This document shows positions 29,587-38,092 of a DNA stretch of 64,000 nt, one piece after another (position 1 is the first letter of the stretch; each line of letters begins with the position of its first letter). The DNA comes from Clostridium akagii DSM 12554 (GTDB lineage Bacteria > Bacillota > Clostridia > Clostridiales > Clostridiaceae), in NCBI RefSeq assembly GCF_000686725.1, contig NZ_KK366007.1, positions 360,687-424,686 of the forward strand, read 5' to 3'. Below the pieces are notes generated by a model. The model was not told where the DNA came from. It was given only the letters and a program-made list of their open reading frames with translations, and searched no databases. Made by a program: the position numbers and the translations under genes.

Positions 29587-29658
29587 GATATTATTGTATT
29601 ATTTAAATAAAATGTAAATTAAGAATGGACATTTACAATGAGGGGGAAGGCAAAATAC

Positions 29659-31137
29659 ATGTCATGGATTATAGAGAAAATTAAAAATTATAAATATCTA
29701 ATTCAAATATTTGTTTTAATAATAATAGGTGCTATATTATTAAATACATTGTTTATATATCCAATTTTAGGTAAATGTGATAATGGAGATTTTGAAAGAT
29801 TAACATATTATGGAGGACTGTCTAACTTACATAGTCAATACCATAAAATATATGATGGATTTATACACCTACAGTATTCAATAACGAGTCCAAGCTTATT
29901 GGATCCCTTTAATACAGATTGGGTTTCAGGAGCTATATTACTTAAAGTAGCTGTATTTATATCATTATTTGTGCATAATTTTCATAACAGCTTATTTGAT
30001 ATAAGATATTTTGCATTTGTTTATTCATTAGTATTTTTAATGGCTATTTTTTTAATAATGAATTTTAAAAAATTTTCACCTATATCAAAATTAACGGCCG
30101 GAATTTTTATTATTTTGTTCTTTACGGATACATCATATTTGGAATATTTTAATTCTTTTTATGGAGAAGCAGGTACCATTGTATTCTTTTTTTTATGCAT
30201 AGGAACATACTTAAATTTGATTGGTAAAGAAGAACCACAGATAAGACAATTCATATGTTTTTTTATAGCTTCAGCCTGTTTTTTAACTTCAAAATCTCAG
30301 GAACTGCCATTGCTTATTTTTATGCTAATTATCTATGCAGCTTTATTCATTTACTACAAAGGCAGGTCACAGAGAAAATGTATTGCCATAGCTTCAGTTC
30401 TAGTCATTGCACTTTGCGGTGCATCATATTTTTCGTTAACTAATACAATGAATGATAACAATTTATATCAATCAGTTTTTGCTGGCGTGCTAAGGGATTC
30501 TAAAACTCCGGAGAAAGATTTAAAGGAACTAGGAATAAACAAAAAGTTTTTGGTCTTTGATAACCATTCGTTTTACAATAAAGATGGTGGAAATGACCCT
30601 ATGGGGGCGGAGATGAAAAACGAATTTTACCCAAATGTATCTCCAATTAAAGTATTAGGTTTTTATTTCAATCATCTTGATAGACTGTGGCAAAAGGTTG
30701 TTGATTCTGCGGATAATGCTTATGGTTTTTCATTGCCAGGTCCATGGAATTTTATGAAAGGCCAATATACTCATAAAAAAATTATAAACACTTTTAGAAC
30801 AAATCTTATAAAGAAATATCCCTATGTTCACCGAAATATCTACGGTTTTATTTCATTTTCAATTATTTATTTAGGAATTGTAGTATTCTATTTTATAAGA
30901 AATAAAGATAAGGGCACTCGTCTTTTAACATTAATGCTATTATTTATTCTTGCAGCAGGATCATCTCAACTTATTTTACCTGTAATAGGTTCAGGACATG
31001 GAGATTTTGAAAAACATTTATTTTTATTGAACTTATCTTATGATATTATGCTTGGAATATCTGTGATTTGGTTTGTACACTGCATTTCAAAATTTGTAAA
31101 ATTACTTAAAAAATTTATTGTAGTAAAGAGCCAGTAA
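29659..31137 (+). CDS. Polytopic membrane protein, WsfD-like glycan hexosyltransferase
   Basis: A 492-residue protein with about 10-11 hydrophobic segments. After the first helix it has GKCDNGDFERLTYYGGL, an acidic loop like the catalytic loop of GT-C glycosyltransferases, and a later loop DPMGAEMKNEFYP. I recognise the overall look of the WsfD family (S-layer or wall glycan hexose transferase), but not with certainty. The ATG at 29659 follows GGGGGAAGG; an ATG seven codons upstream has no site. It shares a promoter pattern with the secreted protein at 31304, so both probably respond to the same regulator. Confidence 0.6.
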   Translation: MSWIIEKIKNYKYLIQIFVLIIIGAILLNTLFIYPILGKCDNGDFERLTYYGGLSNLHSQYHKIYDGFIHLQYSITSPSLLDPFNTDWVSGAILLKVAVFISLFVHNFHNSLFDIRYFAFVYSLVFLMAIFLIMNFKKFSPISKLTAGIFIILFFTDTSYLEYFNSFYGEAGTIVFFFLCIGTYLNLIGKEEPQIRQFICFFIASACFLTSKSQELPLLIFMLIIYAALFIYYKGRSQRKCIAIASVLVIALCGASYFSLTNTMNDNNLYQSVFAGVLRDSKTPEKDLKELGINKKFLVFDNHSFYNKDGGNDPMGAEMKNEFYPNVSPIKVLGFYFNHLDRLWQKVVDSADNAYGFSLPGPWNFMKGQYTHKKIINTFRTNLIKKYPYVHRNIYGFISFSIIYLGIVVFYFIRNKDKGTRLLTLMLLFILAAGSSQLILPVIGSGHGDFEKHLFLLNLSYDIMLGISVIWFVHCISKFVKLLKKFIVVKSQ

Positions 31138-31148
31138 GTTCCTAGGTA

Positions 31149-31197
31149 ACAAGTTCTAAGTGTCAGACAAAACCATGTCTGGCACTAAGAACTTGTT
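31149..31197 (+). terminator. Terminator of the glycosyltransferase gene
   Basis: A stem of about 22 bp (AACAAGTTCTAAGTGTCAGA pairing with TCTGGCACTAAGAACTTGTT, one mismatch and one G-U) with a short loop. Only TTT follows, and its end overlaps the first GTTTA box of the next promoter. Confidence 0.65.
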
Positions 31198-31249
31198 TAG
31201 CTTTTGTTTATATTTAGTTTATTAAAAAGCAAGACATAGGTTCTATAAT
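31195..31249 (+). promoter_or_regulatory. Activator-type promoter with three GTTTA boxes (copy B)
   Basis: GTTTA at 31195, 31206 and 31217 with TATAAT at 31244-31249. Box period (11 bp) and box-to-minus-10 distance (27 bp) equal those of copy A, and the bases between are largely conserved (TTTAGTTTATTAAAAAGCAA in both). Confidence 0.7.
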
Positions 31250-31303
31250 AAGATTATTGAAAGCTTTCTAAATTAAATTAGAATATAAGGGGAGAAGTTA
31301 AAG

Positions 31304-32572
31304 ATGAAAATTGGGAAAAAAGCTGTAATGGGTATAAGCTTTATGGTTGGAACAATAATGTTTGCAACTACTGCATTTGCAGAAGTATCTACTAAAAGTG
31401 GATATGAACAAGCTAAAGATGCACTGAAGTATACTGCTGATAGTCTAAATAGTAAGTTACAAAACTATACTGTTAACACTTCCATTATTGTTAAGGATAA
31501 TGGAGATATTATTTCTGAAAAAGACTATATAAATAAATATGATTTATCAAAGGATGCTATAGAGAATACGTCAACTGACAGTGAAGGTAATAAACCTAAA
31601 ATTATAAGTCATTATTATCGTGATAAAAAAACTGTTATAAATGAAGTAAGTACTGATAATATTTATAATGTTACTAATTTTACTAAAGAAACTAAATTTG
31701 AAGCTTTTGGAAATCCATTTAAAGGGAAACAAGTGAGCGATGTAGAAAGAATAATAGATGCAGCTGTAGGTGAGCTTAAGGATTCAGTGGTAGTAAGTCC
31801 AAAAGATAATGGAACAAAAGAGTTGTCAGGTAATATTAGTGAAAGCCAAATTCCTGCCATTGCAAATGCCATAGTGTCCTATGAGGTAAAAAGCAAATAC
31901 AGTAGTGATAATAGTAATAGTAATAGTAATAGTAATAGTAATAGTAGTATTTTCCCAAATAACATAAGTGATGTATATGTAAAAAATGTTAGTGGTGATA
32001 TGATTTTAAATAAAGATGGTTTGATCCTAAGTGGACTGGGAAGTGCTGAAATTACATGCAAAGACAAAGAAGGAAAAGTCCATAATTTAAATTTTCAAAT
32101 AGTAGGTAAAATTGTAGATATCAATACAACTAGAATTAACAAACCAGATCTTAATGGGAAAAAAGTTAATGTAAGTAGTAATCAAGCTGATAATAATAAA
32201 TTGTCTGATCCACAAAGTTATGTTGGTAGTTATAAAAATGATATAGTGATTAAAAAGGATGGTAAATTTCAAAAAATTGGTGAAAGAATAGTAGATTTGA
32301 CAAGTGTAGATGACAAAAAAATTATTGGTAGATATCATGAAGAATATATAAAGGGATATGAATCCTATGCTTCGGATATAAAAAACACAAATTTTACTGC
32401 CAGTGTTAAAGATGCATTTAATGCAAATTTTGAGATTACCGATTCAAAGGGAAATAAAATAAAAGGCAATATGGGGGTTAATTCTAATTCAGCTACAATA
32501 AACTTTGGATTTGATAATGTACAAAGTCAAGACTCTTCATACAATTACGAGTATAGCAGAGTATTTAATTAA
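31304..32572 (+). CDS. Secreted protein of unknown function with Ser-Asn repeat
   Basis: A 422-residue exported protein. The signal peptide ends at TTAFA-E (about residue 27). No cysteine lipobox is present. The mature chain is polar, with many Asp, Lys and Asn, and contains a Ser-Asn run at about 203-214 encoded by tandem AGTAAT units. I do not recognise the fold. It is followed after 119 bases by an ABC exporter and two-component system, and carries the same promoter type as the glycosyltransferase, which suggests a cell-envelope stress module. That role is inference. Confidence 0.75.
   Translation: MKIGKKAVMGISFMVGTIMFATTAFAEVSTKSGYEQAKDALKYTADSLNSKLQNYTVNTSIIVKDNGDIISEKDYINKYDLSKDAIENTSTDSEGNKPKIISHYYRDKKTVINEVSTDNIYNVTNFTKETKFEAFGNPFKGKQVSDVERIIDAAVGELKDSVVVSPKDNGTKELSGNISESQIPAIANAIVSYEVKSKYSSDNSNSNSNSNSNSSIFPNNISDVYVKNVSGDMILNKDGLILSGLGSAEITCKDKEGKVHNLNFQIVGKIVDINTTRINKPDLNGKKVNVSSNQADNNKLSDPQSYVGSYKNDIVIKKDGKFQKIGERIVDLTSVDDKKIIGRYHEEYIKGYESYASDIKNTNFTASVKDAFNANFEITDSKGNKIKGNMGVNSNSATINFGFDNVQSQDSSYNYEYSRVFN
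31903..31945 (+). repeat. Tandem AGTAAT hexanucleotide repeat inside a secreted protein gene
   Basis: About seven in-frame copies of a six-base unit encode alternating Ser and Asn. Copy-number change keeps the frame and would only lengthen or shorten the linker. Confidence 0.7.
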
Positions 32573-32603
32573 CAACATCGCTTAAAAGTAATAATAAAGT
32601 TAA

Positions 32604-32648
32604 ACTAAAGTTTTTCATCTAGTAAAGGTTAGGATGAAAAGCTTTAGT
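32604..32648 (+). other. Hairpin between secreted protein and ABC genes
   Basis: ACTAAAGTTTTTCATC (32604-32619) pairs with GATGAAAAGCTTTAGT (32633-32648), 16 positions with one G-U. No T run follows, so it probably reduces rather than ends transcription into the ABC genes, or protects the upstream message. Confidence 0.5.
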
Positions 32649-32691
32649 CAGCTTTACTGTTAATACCGATTAAGCATTAGGAGGATTACAA

Positions 32692-33417
32692 ATGGAGAAG
32701 ACTATTGAAATCAAAAATCTTAACAAGACATTTAAAAATGGTCGAGGCATAATAGACATAAATTTAGATATAAACAGGGGAGAAATCTTTGGGTTTTTGG
32801 GACCTAATGGAGCAGGTAAAACTACTACTATGAAAATAATGACAGGACTTTCTAGGCCGGATAGTGGTGATGTTAAGCTTCTTTCTTATAGTATATTAGA
32901 TCAATATGAAAAAGCCATGGAAAGCACTACTTGTATTATAGAAACTGCAGAATCCTATTCATATTTAACAGCCTATGAGAATCTTAAACAATTTTCCAGA
33001 TTCTATAAAGATGTTGATGATATTAGAATAGAAGAGGTTTTAGATCTTGTTGGAATGTTAAAATATAAAAATGAAAAAACAAGAAAATTCTCCCTTGGAA
33101 TGAAGCAAAGGGTGGGAATTGCAGCATCAATTTTGTCAAAGCCCAAGATCGTCATTTTGGACGAGCCATTAAATGGACTGGATGTTGAAGGTATGATAGA
33201 TGTCAGAAACATCATAAAAGATCTGGCTGAAAAAGAAAAGACTACATTTTTTATTTCCAGCCATCTTATACATGATGTGGAACTTACTTGCAATCGTATT
33301 GGGGTATTATATAACGGAACAATGTTAAATGTTGATACTACTGAAAATATTTTAAATAATTATGCATCTTTAGAAAATTATTTTGTTAGTGAGGTAGAGA
33401 GATATGGAAGGATTTAA
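32692..33417 (+). CDS. ABC transporter ATP-binding protein (BcrA type)
   Basis: A 241-residue ATPase. Walker A GPNGAGKTT (about 37-45), signature SLGMKQRVGIA, Walker B IVILDEPLNGLD and the switch ISSHLI are present. The sequence is of the BcrA/antibiotic-exporter type. It overlaps the permease gene by 14 bases, and a sensor kinase and response regulator follow, the standard layout of Bce/Bcr-like peptide-antibiotic resistance modules in Firmicutes. AGGAGG lies upstream. Confidence 0.88.
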   Translation: MEKTIEIKNLNKTFKNGRGIIDINLDINRGEIFGFLGPNGAGKTTTMKIMTGLSRPDSGDVKLLSYSILDQYEKAMESTTCIIETAESYSYLTAYENLKQFSRFYKDVDDIRIEEVLDLVGMLKYKNEKTRKFSLGMKQRVGIAASILSKPKIVILDEPLNGLDVEGMIDVRNIIKDLAEKEKTTFFISSHLIHDVELTCNRIGVLYNGTMLNVDTTENILNNYASLENYFVSEVERYGRI

Positions 33418-34156
33418 GGCTGCACTTATTAATGAAATCGAAAAAATGTATAAAAAGAAAAAAATCATAGTAGCTGCAATACTGGCACTGGCTTTTATTA
33501 TAATTGGACAACTTGCTATGATTGGGTTAAGAAATGGTTTTGGAATAAGGGGAGTTGGAAGTATGGAATTTCCACTACTTGTACTTTCTGTAGTGGCCAA
33601 TTCTATTATTCCATTATTTGCGGCCCTTATAACAATTGATAGTTTTTCAGGAGAATATTCTCAAAATACAATGAAAATCTCATTGACAAGACCAGTTTCA
33701 AGATTAAAATTTTTCACAGCAAAATTAACTGCAATTAGCTTATTTATATTTGCAAATCTTATATTTGTAATGGTATTTTCTATATTAGCAGGCTTCATTT
33801 TTAACACTAATACTTTCACTATATATGGTATTTTAAGGATTATAGTTTCTTATGTTGTAACTTTATTTCCCATGATAATTTTAATAATGGTAATAGCATT
33901 ATTTACAAATCTTATTGGTAGTGGAATTGGAGTGTTTTTTTTAACTATCATAGTTTTTTTAGGATTTAAAGTAATGGGAATTTTATTTTCAGATTATTCA
34001 GGTATACTGTTTACATCCATGCTAGATTGGTATACGCTATGGATTATGAACATTTTCCCATTTTTCAAGATTTTAAGGGAGTTTCTTTTACTATTTAGTT
34101 ATGGCATATTATTATTTACAGGTAGCTTTTACTTATTTGATAAAAAAGAATTTTAG
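33404..34156 (+). CDS. ABC-2 type transporter permease
   Basis: A 250-residue protein with six hydrophobic segments (first about 20-40, last about 225-243) and a loop DSFSGEYSQNTMKISLTRPVSRLKFF, characteristic of ABC-2 permeases. It pairs with the preceding ATPase to export or flip an unknown substrate, perhaps a peptide antibiotic or envelope component. The next gene begins immediately after its stop. Confidence 0.85.
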   Translation: MEGFKAALINEIEKMYKKKKIIVAAILALAFIIIGQLAMIGLRNGFGIRGVGSMEFPLLVLSVVANSIIPLFAALITIDSFSGEYSQNTMKISLTRPVSRLKFFTAKLTAISLFIFANLIFVMVFSILAGFIFNTNTFTIYGILRIIVSYVVTLFPMIILIMVIALFTNLIGSGIGVFFLTIIVFLGFKVMGILFSDYSGILFTSMLDWYTLWIMNIFPFFKILREFLLLFSYGILLFTGSFYLFDKKEF

Positions 34157-34165
34157 GTGAAAAAA

Positions 34166-35617
34166 ATGAGAATAAAAAGACGTTTAGTTATTTCAAATAC
34201 ATTAACAGTTTTAATTCCTATTATGATAACAATTACAGCAGCATTTATATTTATAATTATTTCAACCAAAATTTTCAATAAAGATGTAAGCTTTGAAAAT
34301 TTTGAAAAACTTACATCAATTAAGACCCAAGTATTTAGCATGGCAAATGGAATATCTAAAGAAAATAATGAACCAGTAGATGAAAAACAATTTGAGAAAT
34401 ATCTTAGGCAGCGTCTTACTAGTTTTAAAGGCAAATACATAATAACTGAAAATGGTTCTGTGGCTTTTGCTTCAAGAGGTATAAATAAATTTGATGCACA
34501 AATATGTGCTGAACAAGTAAAAAAACAATCAGGTCAAAATGTGGTTGAAATGGGTGGCGTCTCATATATAGTTGGGCTAACTGATGTTAAATTTAAAGAT
34601 GGAATTATTGGTAATGTAATATTACTTGCTCCCATTGGGGATAAAATCGATATTTTTGAAATAATTATTATAGTTATTGTATCTGTATTCATTATTTCAT
34701 CTATAATAGTAAATATAGTGACCTCTTATTTGTTTTCAAAGAGAATAATAAGGCCTGTGCAGATTCTAGAAAGGGCAACCACAGAGATTAGTAAAGGAAA
34801 TTTAGATTGTGAAATAAGTGAATTTGGTGATGAGGAAATTTTTAAGTTATGTGGTGGTTTTGAAGCCATGAGAGTGCAACTTAAAGATTCTATTCACATG
34901 AAAGTTAAATACGACGAAGATAGAAAAATTCTTGTTTCTAGCATTTCCCATGATTTAAAGACACCAATAACTTCAATAAAAGGTTATGTGGAAGGTATTT
35001 TGGACAATGTAGCTAATACTCCAGAGAAAAGGGAATTTTATTTAAAAACCATTTATTCTAAAGCGGAGAACATAAATTTAATGATAGATGATTTACTTTT
35101 ATACTCAAAACTGGATTTAAATCAAATTCCTTTTAACTTTGAAAAAGCGGATATAGTTGAATATTTTAAATATTGTATTTTTGAGGTTCAACCTGAACTT
35201 AATAAAAATCACATTAAAATAAATCTGGAGAATGATTTGAAGGAAGAAGTATTTGTTAAAATTGATTTAGAAAGAATGAAAAGAGTTATAATGAATATTA
35301 TTGATAATTCTCGTAAATATATGGATAAAAAATGTGGATACATTACTATAAAGCTTAGAGAAACAACATTAAGCATAATTATTGAGATAAGAGACAATGG
35401 AATTGGAATAAACAAAGATAATATAAATAATATCTTTGATAGGTTCTATAGGGCAGATGCTGCAAGAAGTGAAACAAAGGGCAGTGGACTGGGACTTGCC
35501 ATTGCAAAACAAATTGTAGAAGGACATAAAGGAAAGATATGGAGTATTAGTCATGGAGATGAAGGGACTAGTATACTAATATCACTAGCAAAGATAAAAG
35601 GGAGTAGGATGTTATGA
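34166..35617 (+). CDS. Membrane sensor histidine kinase
   Basis: A 483-residue kinase with two membrane helices (about 12-33 and 165-190) flanking an extracellular sensor of about 130 residues. HAMP follows, then HisKA SSISHDLKTPITSIKGY with the phospho-acceptor His, and HATPase motifs (NIIDNSRKYM, DNGIGI, GSGLGLAIAK). The ATG at 34166 follows AGGTGA; GTG at 34157, directly after the permease stop, is an alternative. It overlaps the response regulator gene by four bases and should phosphorylate it. Confidence 0.9.
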   Translation: MRIKRRLVISNTLTVLIPIMITITAAFIFIIISTKIFNKDVSFENFEKLTSIKTQVFSMANGISKENNEPVDEKQFEKYLRQRLTSFKGKYIITENGSVAFASRGINKFDAQICAEQVKKQSGQNVVEMGGVSYIVGLTDVKFKDGIIGNVILLAPIGDKIDIFEIIIIVIVSVFIISSIIVNIVTSYLFSKRIIRPVQILERATTEISKGNLDCEISEFGDEEIFKLCGGFEAMRVQLKDSIHMKVKYDEDRKILVSSISHDLKTPITSIKGYVEGILDNVANTPEKREFYLKTIYSKAENINLMIDDLLLYSKLDLNQIPFNFEKADIVEYFKYCIFEVQPELNKNHIKINLENDLKEEVFVKIDLERMKRVIMNIIDNSRKYMDKKCGYITIKLRETTLSIIIEIRDNGIGINKDNINNIFDRFYRADAARSETKGSGLGLAIAKQIVEGHKGKIWSISHGDEGTSILISLAKIKGSRML

Positions 35618-36309
35618 AAAAGATTTTGATAGTAGAAGACGATGTTAGTATTGCTGTGCTTCAAAAAGATTATTTAGAATTAGCGGATTTTGAAGTTGAA
35701 ATATGTGAAGATGGCATGAAAGCATTAAATCAAATAAAAACAAATAAATATGATTTACTAATTCTTGATATTATGCTTCCAAACATTAATGGATTTGATA
35801 TTTTAAAAAGTATCCAAGAAACCAAAGATATACCTGTACTATTAGTCTCAGCAAAAAAAGATGAAATAGATAAAATAAAAGCGTTTAGTCTTGGGGCAGA
35901 TGACTACATTACAAAACCTTTTAGTCCAGGAGAGCTTGTTGCACGGGTAAAGTCACATCTTAATAACTATGAAAAACTTAAAAATAAATTTGGTGAAAAA
36001 GTAAAAAAAGATATAATTATTATAAGGGGACTTGAGATAAGAAAAAATTCGAGACAGGTATTCATAAATGGAAATCAAGTTAATTTGCCTCAAAAAGAAT
36101 TTGAATTATTGCTTTATTTAAGTGAAAATCCTAATAAGGTTTTTGGTAGAGATGAGCTATTTGAAAAAATTTGGGGAATGGAGGCTTTGGGTGACAGTTC
36201 TACAGTTACTGTACATGTGGGAAGAGTGCGTGAAAAAATAGAATCTTCGCCTTCTAACCCACAATATATTGAAACTGTTTGGGGAGCTGGATATAGACTT
36301 AGGGTATAA
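35614..36309 (+). CDS. OmpR-family response regulator
   Basis: A 231-residue regulator. The receiver domain has E8, D9 and D10, phospho-acceptor D52 (LILDIMLPN) and KPF at the end. The C-terminal winged helix (about 130-231) has LPQKEFELLLYL, DELFEKIWG and VTVHVGRVREKIE. OmpR-type proteins bind direct repeats spaced by one helical turn, so the GTTTA triplets at 29532 and 31195 are the obvious candidate targets. Translationally coupled to the kinase. Confidence 0.92.
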   Translation: MKKILIVEDDVSIAVLQKDYLELADFEVEICEDGMKALNQIKTNKYDLLILDIMLPNINGFDILKSIQETKDIPVLLVSAKKDEIDKIKAFSLGADDYITKPFSPGELVARVKSHLNNYEKLKNKFGEKVKKDIIIIRGLEIRKNSRQVFINGNQVNLPQKEFELLLYLSENPNKVFGRDELFEKIWGMEALGDSSTVTVHVGRVREKIESSPSNPQYIETVWGAGYRLRV

Positions 36310-36329
36310 ACATTATCTAAAAAGTGTAA

Positions 36330-36791
36330 TTATGCAGATGTCTTAATAAGTAATTTTGGTTTAGAGGTCTTGTCTACAATCAAATTAAAGATAAGTCCAG
36401 CTAATACTAATAGTCCACCTAGAATTTTACCTATTGATAGATTATTTAACGTAAAATAATCTATTATAATCCCAGTAAATATTTGACCAATAAAAATTAT
36501 AAGGGTTAAATAAAATGCAGAGATTTTTGGTGTTATGTAGCTAGAAAGGGTAATTACCAAAATGCCAGTAACTCCACCTAAATAGGCCCAAATAGGGATA
36601 GGGTGTAAATTTATAGCTAATAATGATTCATTGCTAAAAAGTAAAAATATAAATGAAAGAAATAGGCCGGTAACATAGTTGAAAAATGTACCTTGCATAA
36701 TTCCAATGAGTTCTGCTAATTTAGAATTCAAAATCCTAGCAAGTACTATGGAAGCACCAGACAAAATTGATATAAAGATAAAAAAAAACAT
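36330..36791 (-). CDS. YdcZ-family (DMT) small membrane transporter
   Basis: A 153-residue protein with about five hydrophobic helices of the DMT/YdcZ type (GTFFNYVTGLF, GGVTGILVITLSSYITPKISAF). It lies 13 bases after a second member of the same family. Such paired half-size proteins often work as heterodimers. The substrate is unknown. It ends 20 bases before the convergent response regulator gene. Confidence 0.82.
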   Translation of the reverse strand: MFFFIFISILSGASIVLARILNSKLAELIGIMQGTFFNYVTGLFLSFIFLLFSNESLLAINLHPIPIWAYLGGVTGILVITLSSYITPKISAFYLTLIIFIGQIFTGIIIDYFTLNNLSIGKILGGLLVLAGLIFNLIVDKTSKPKLLIKTSA

Positions 36792-36804
36792 AATTATTCC
36801 CCCT

Positions 36805-37227
36805 CTAAAATCTTTCCATTACAAATATTCCAAAACAAACAAGCATTAAACCAATAAGTTTCTTTTTTTTAAAGCGTATGACTCGCATTCCCAGTACCCC
36901 AAAGTGATCAATAATAATAGAGGTAACAGATTGACCAAGTAACCCTAAAGCAATTGTCATAGATAAACCAAGGGCTGAATAACTTAAATTATTAAAAAGT
37001 ACGGTAAAAACACCTACTGCGCCAGCACTATATAAATATATAGGAGTGGCTTTGTTCAATGTGATTTTTGTTTTACTTATTAATAATAAAAATATAATAA
37101 ATAAAAGCCCTGTAATATGAATTATTACAGTTGATGTATAATTTCCATAAGAATTAGACAAGGTTCCATTAAACACAATCATGATAGCTATCAAAGTACC
37201 TATAAAGGTTGAGATGAAAATTTTCAA
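36805..37227 (-). CDS. YdcZ-family (DMT) small membrane transporter
   Basis: A 140-residue protein, again about five helices, with NGTLSNSYGNYTSTVIIHITGL and LGLLGQSVTSIIIDHFG conserved in the YdcZ group. First gene of the pair. It is divergent from a Crp/Fnr regulator at 37367, which probably controls it; similar Crp-YdcZ-YdcZ neighbourhoods are common in Firmicutes as far as I recall. Confidence 0.82.
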   Translation of the reverse strand: MKIFISTFIGTLIAIMIVFNGTLSNSYGNYTSTVIIHITGLLFIIFLLLISKTKITLNKATPIYLYSAGAVGVFTVLFNNLSYSALGLSMTIALGLLGQSVTSIIIDHFGVLGMRVIRFKKKKLIGLMLVCFGIFVMERF

Positions 37228-37366
37228 AATATCCTCTCCTAATATAAATTTAAGTATACTTTATCATGTAATAGTTGAAACAAGTTAGGACATATGTCAT
37301 ATTAAGATAAGGATATTTATCAATAATTAAATAAAAAAGAATTTTTTGTCTGGAGGATATTACAGA

Positions 37367-38062
37367 ATGATTAAAATCAATGATTATAAAATGATAGATA
37401 AGTATATTTTAAAGTACAATATTAGTGAAATATTTACTAAAGATATGAGACAATTTATGGAATTATTACTATTTAAAAAAAATGAATACATTTGTAAAGA
37501 AAATGAATATATTAAGTATTTATTTTTCGTAATAGAAGGTAATGCCAAAGTATATGTAACACTAAGTAATGGAAAATCATTACTGACTTGCTTTTATCAT
37601 GATTTCATGTTACTCGGAGATCTAGAATTTATTAAATCTAAACCAGCATATTCAAATGTGCAGGCAATAGAAAATGTTTATTGCATTGGCATCCCACTTG
37701 AAAAAGTGAAGGAAGAATGTTTAAATGATGATAAATTTTTAAGGTATATATGTAATCAATTGGGAGAGAAATTAGTTGGATGCTCAAAGAACAGTTCTAT
37801 TAATTTACTATATCCACTTGAGAATAGATTAGCTAGTTATATTCTTGCTACTGGTGAGAGGGTTTGTGATAATGGAATAATAAAGGTGAAATTTAACGAA
37901 AGCCTAACTGAGATATCAGAATTGTTAGGGACAAGCTACAGGCATTTATTAAGGACTTTAAAAATACTGTGTACAAAAGGTGTAATAAAAAAACAAGATG
38001 ATTATTTTGAAGTTATAGATGAAATTGTGTTAAAGGAAATAGCATCAGATGTATATAGTTAA
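37367..38062 (+). CDS. Crp/Fnr-family transcriptional regulator
   Basis: A 231-residue regulator. The N-terminal cyclic-nucleotide-binding-like barrel (about 25-130) contains NEYIKYLFFVIEGNAKVYV and LLGDLEFI. The C-terminal winged helix (about 160-225) has the recognition segment LTEISELLGTSYRHLLRTLKIL. No Cys cluster typical of Fnr is seen. The ATG at 37367 has GGAGGAT eight bases upstream. In the intergenic region the palindrome GACATATGTC (near 37291) is a possible operator shared with the divergent ydcZ pair. Confidence 0.85.
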   Translation: MIKINDYKMIDKYILKYNISEIFTKDMRQFMELLLFKKNEYICKENEYIKYLFFVIEGNAKVYVTLSNGKSLLTCFYHDFMLLGDLEFIKSKPAYSNVQAIENVYCIGIPLEKVKEECLNDDKFLRYICNQLGEKLVGCSKNSSINLLYPLENRLASYILATGERVCDNGIIKVKFNESLTEISELLGTSYRHLLRTLKILCTKGVIKKQDDYFEVIDEIVLKEIASDVYS

Positions 38063-38092
38063 ATATTAAACCATATACACCTGATGCTATTA
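38040..38092. terminator. Bidirectional terminator between the Crp gene and hutH
   Basis: AGCATCAG-A-TGTATAT at the end of the regulator gene pairs with ATATACA-CC-TGATGCT before the hutH stop. It overlaps the last regulator codons. T tracts are weak on both strands. Confidence 0.6.

Noticed and set aside
29515-31260. Repeated stretch as an insertion element
   Set aside because: The similar bases at about 29523-29598 and 31187-31260 are limited to the promoter boxes, with no terminal repeats or transposase; they are better read as two copies of one regulated promoter.
31879-32067. Minus-strand open frame with a poly-leucine run
   Set aside because: It is the antisense reading of the AGTAAT repeat in the secreted protein gene and has no start signals.
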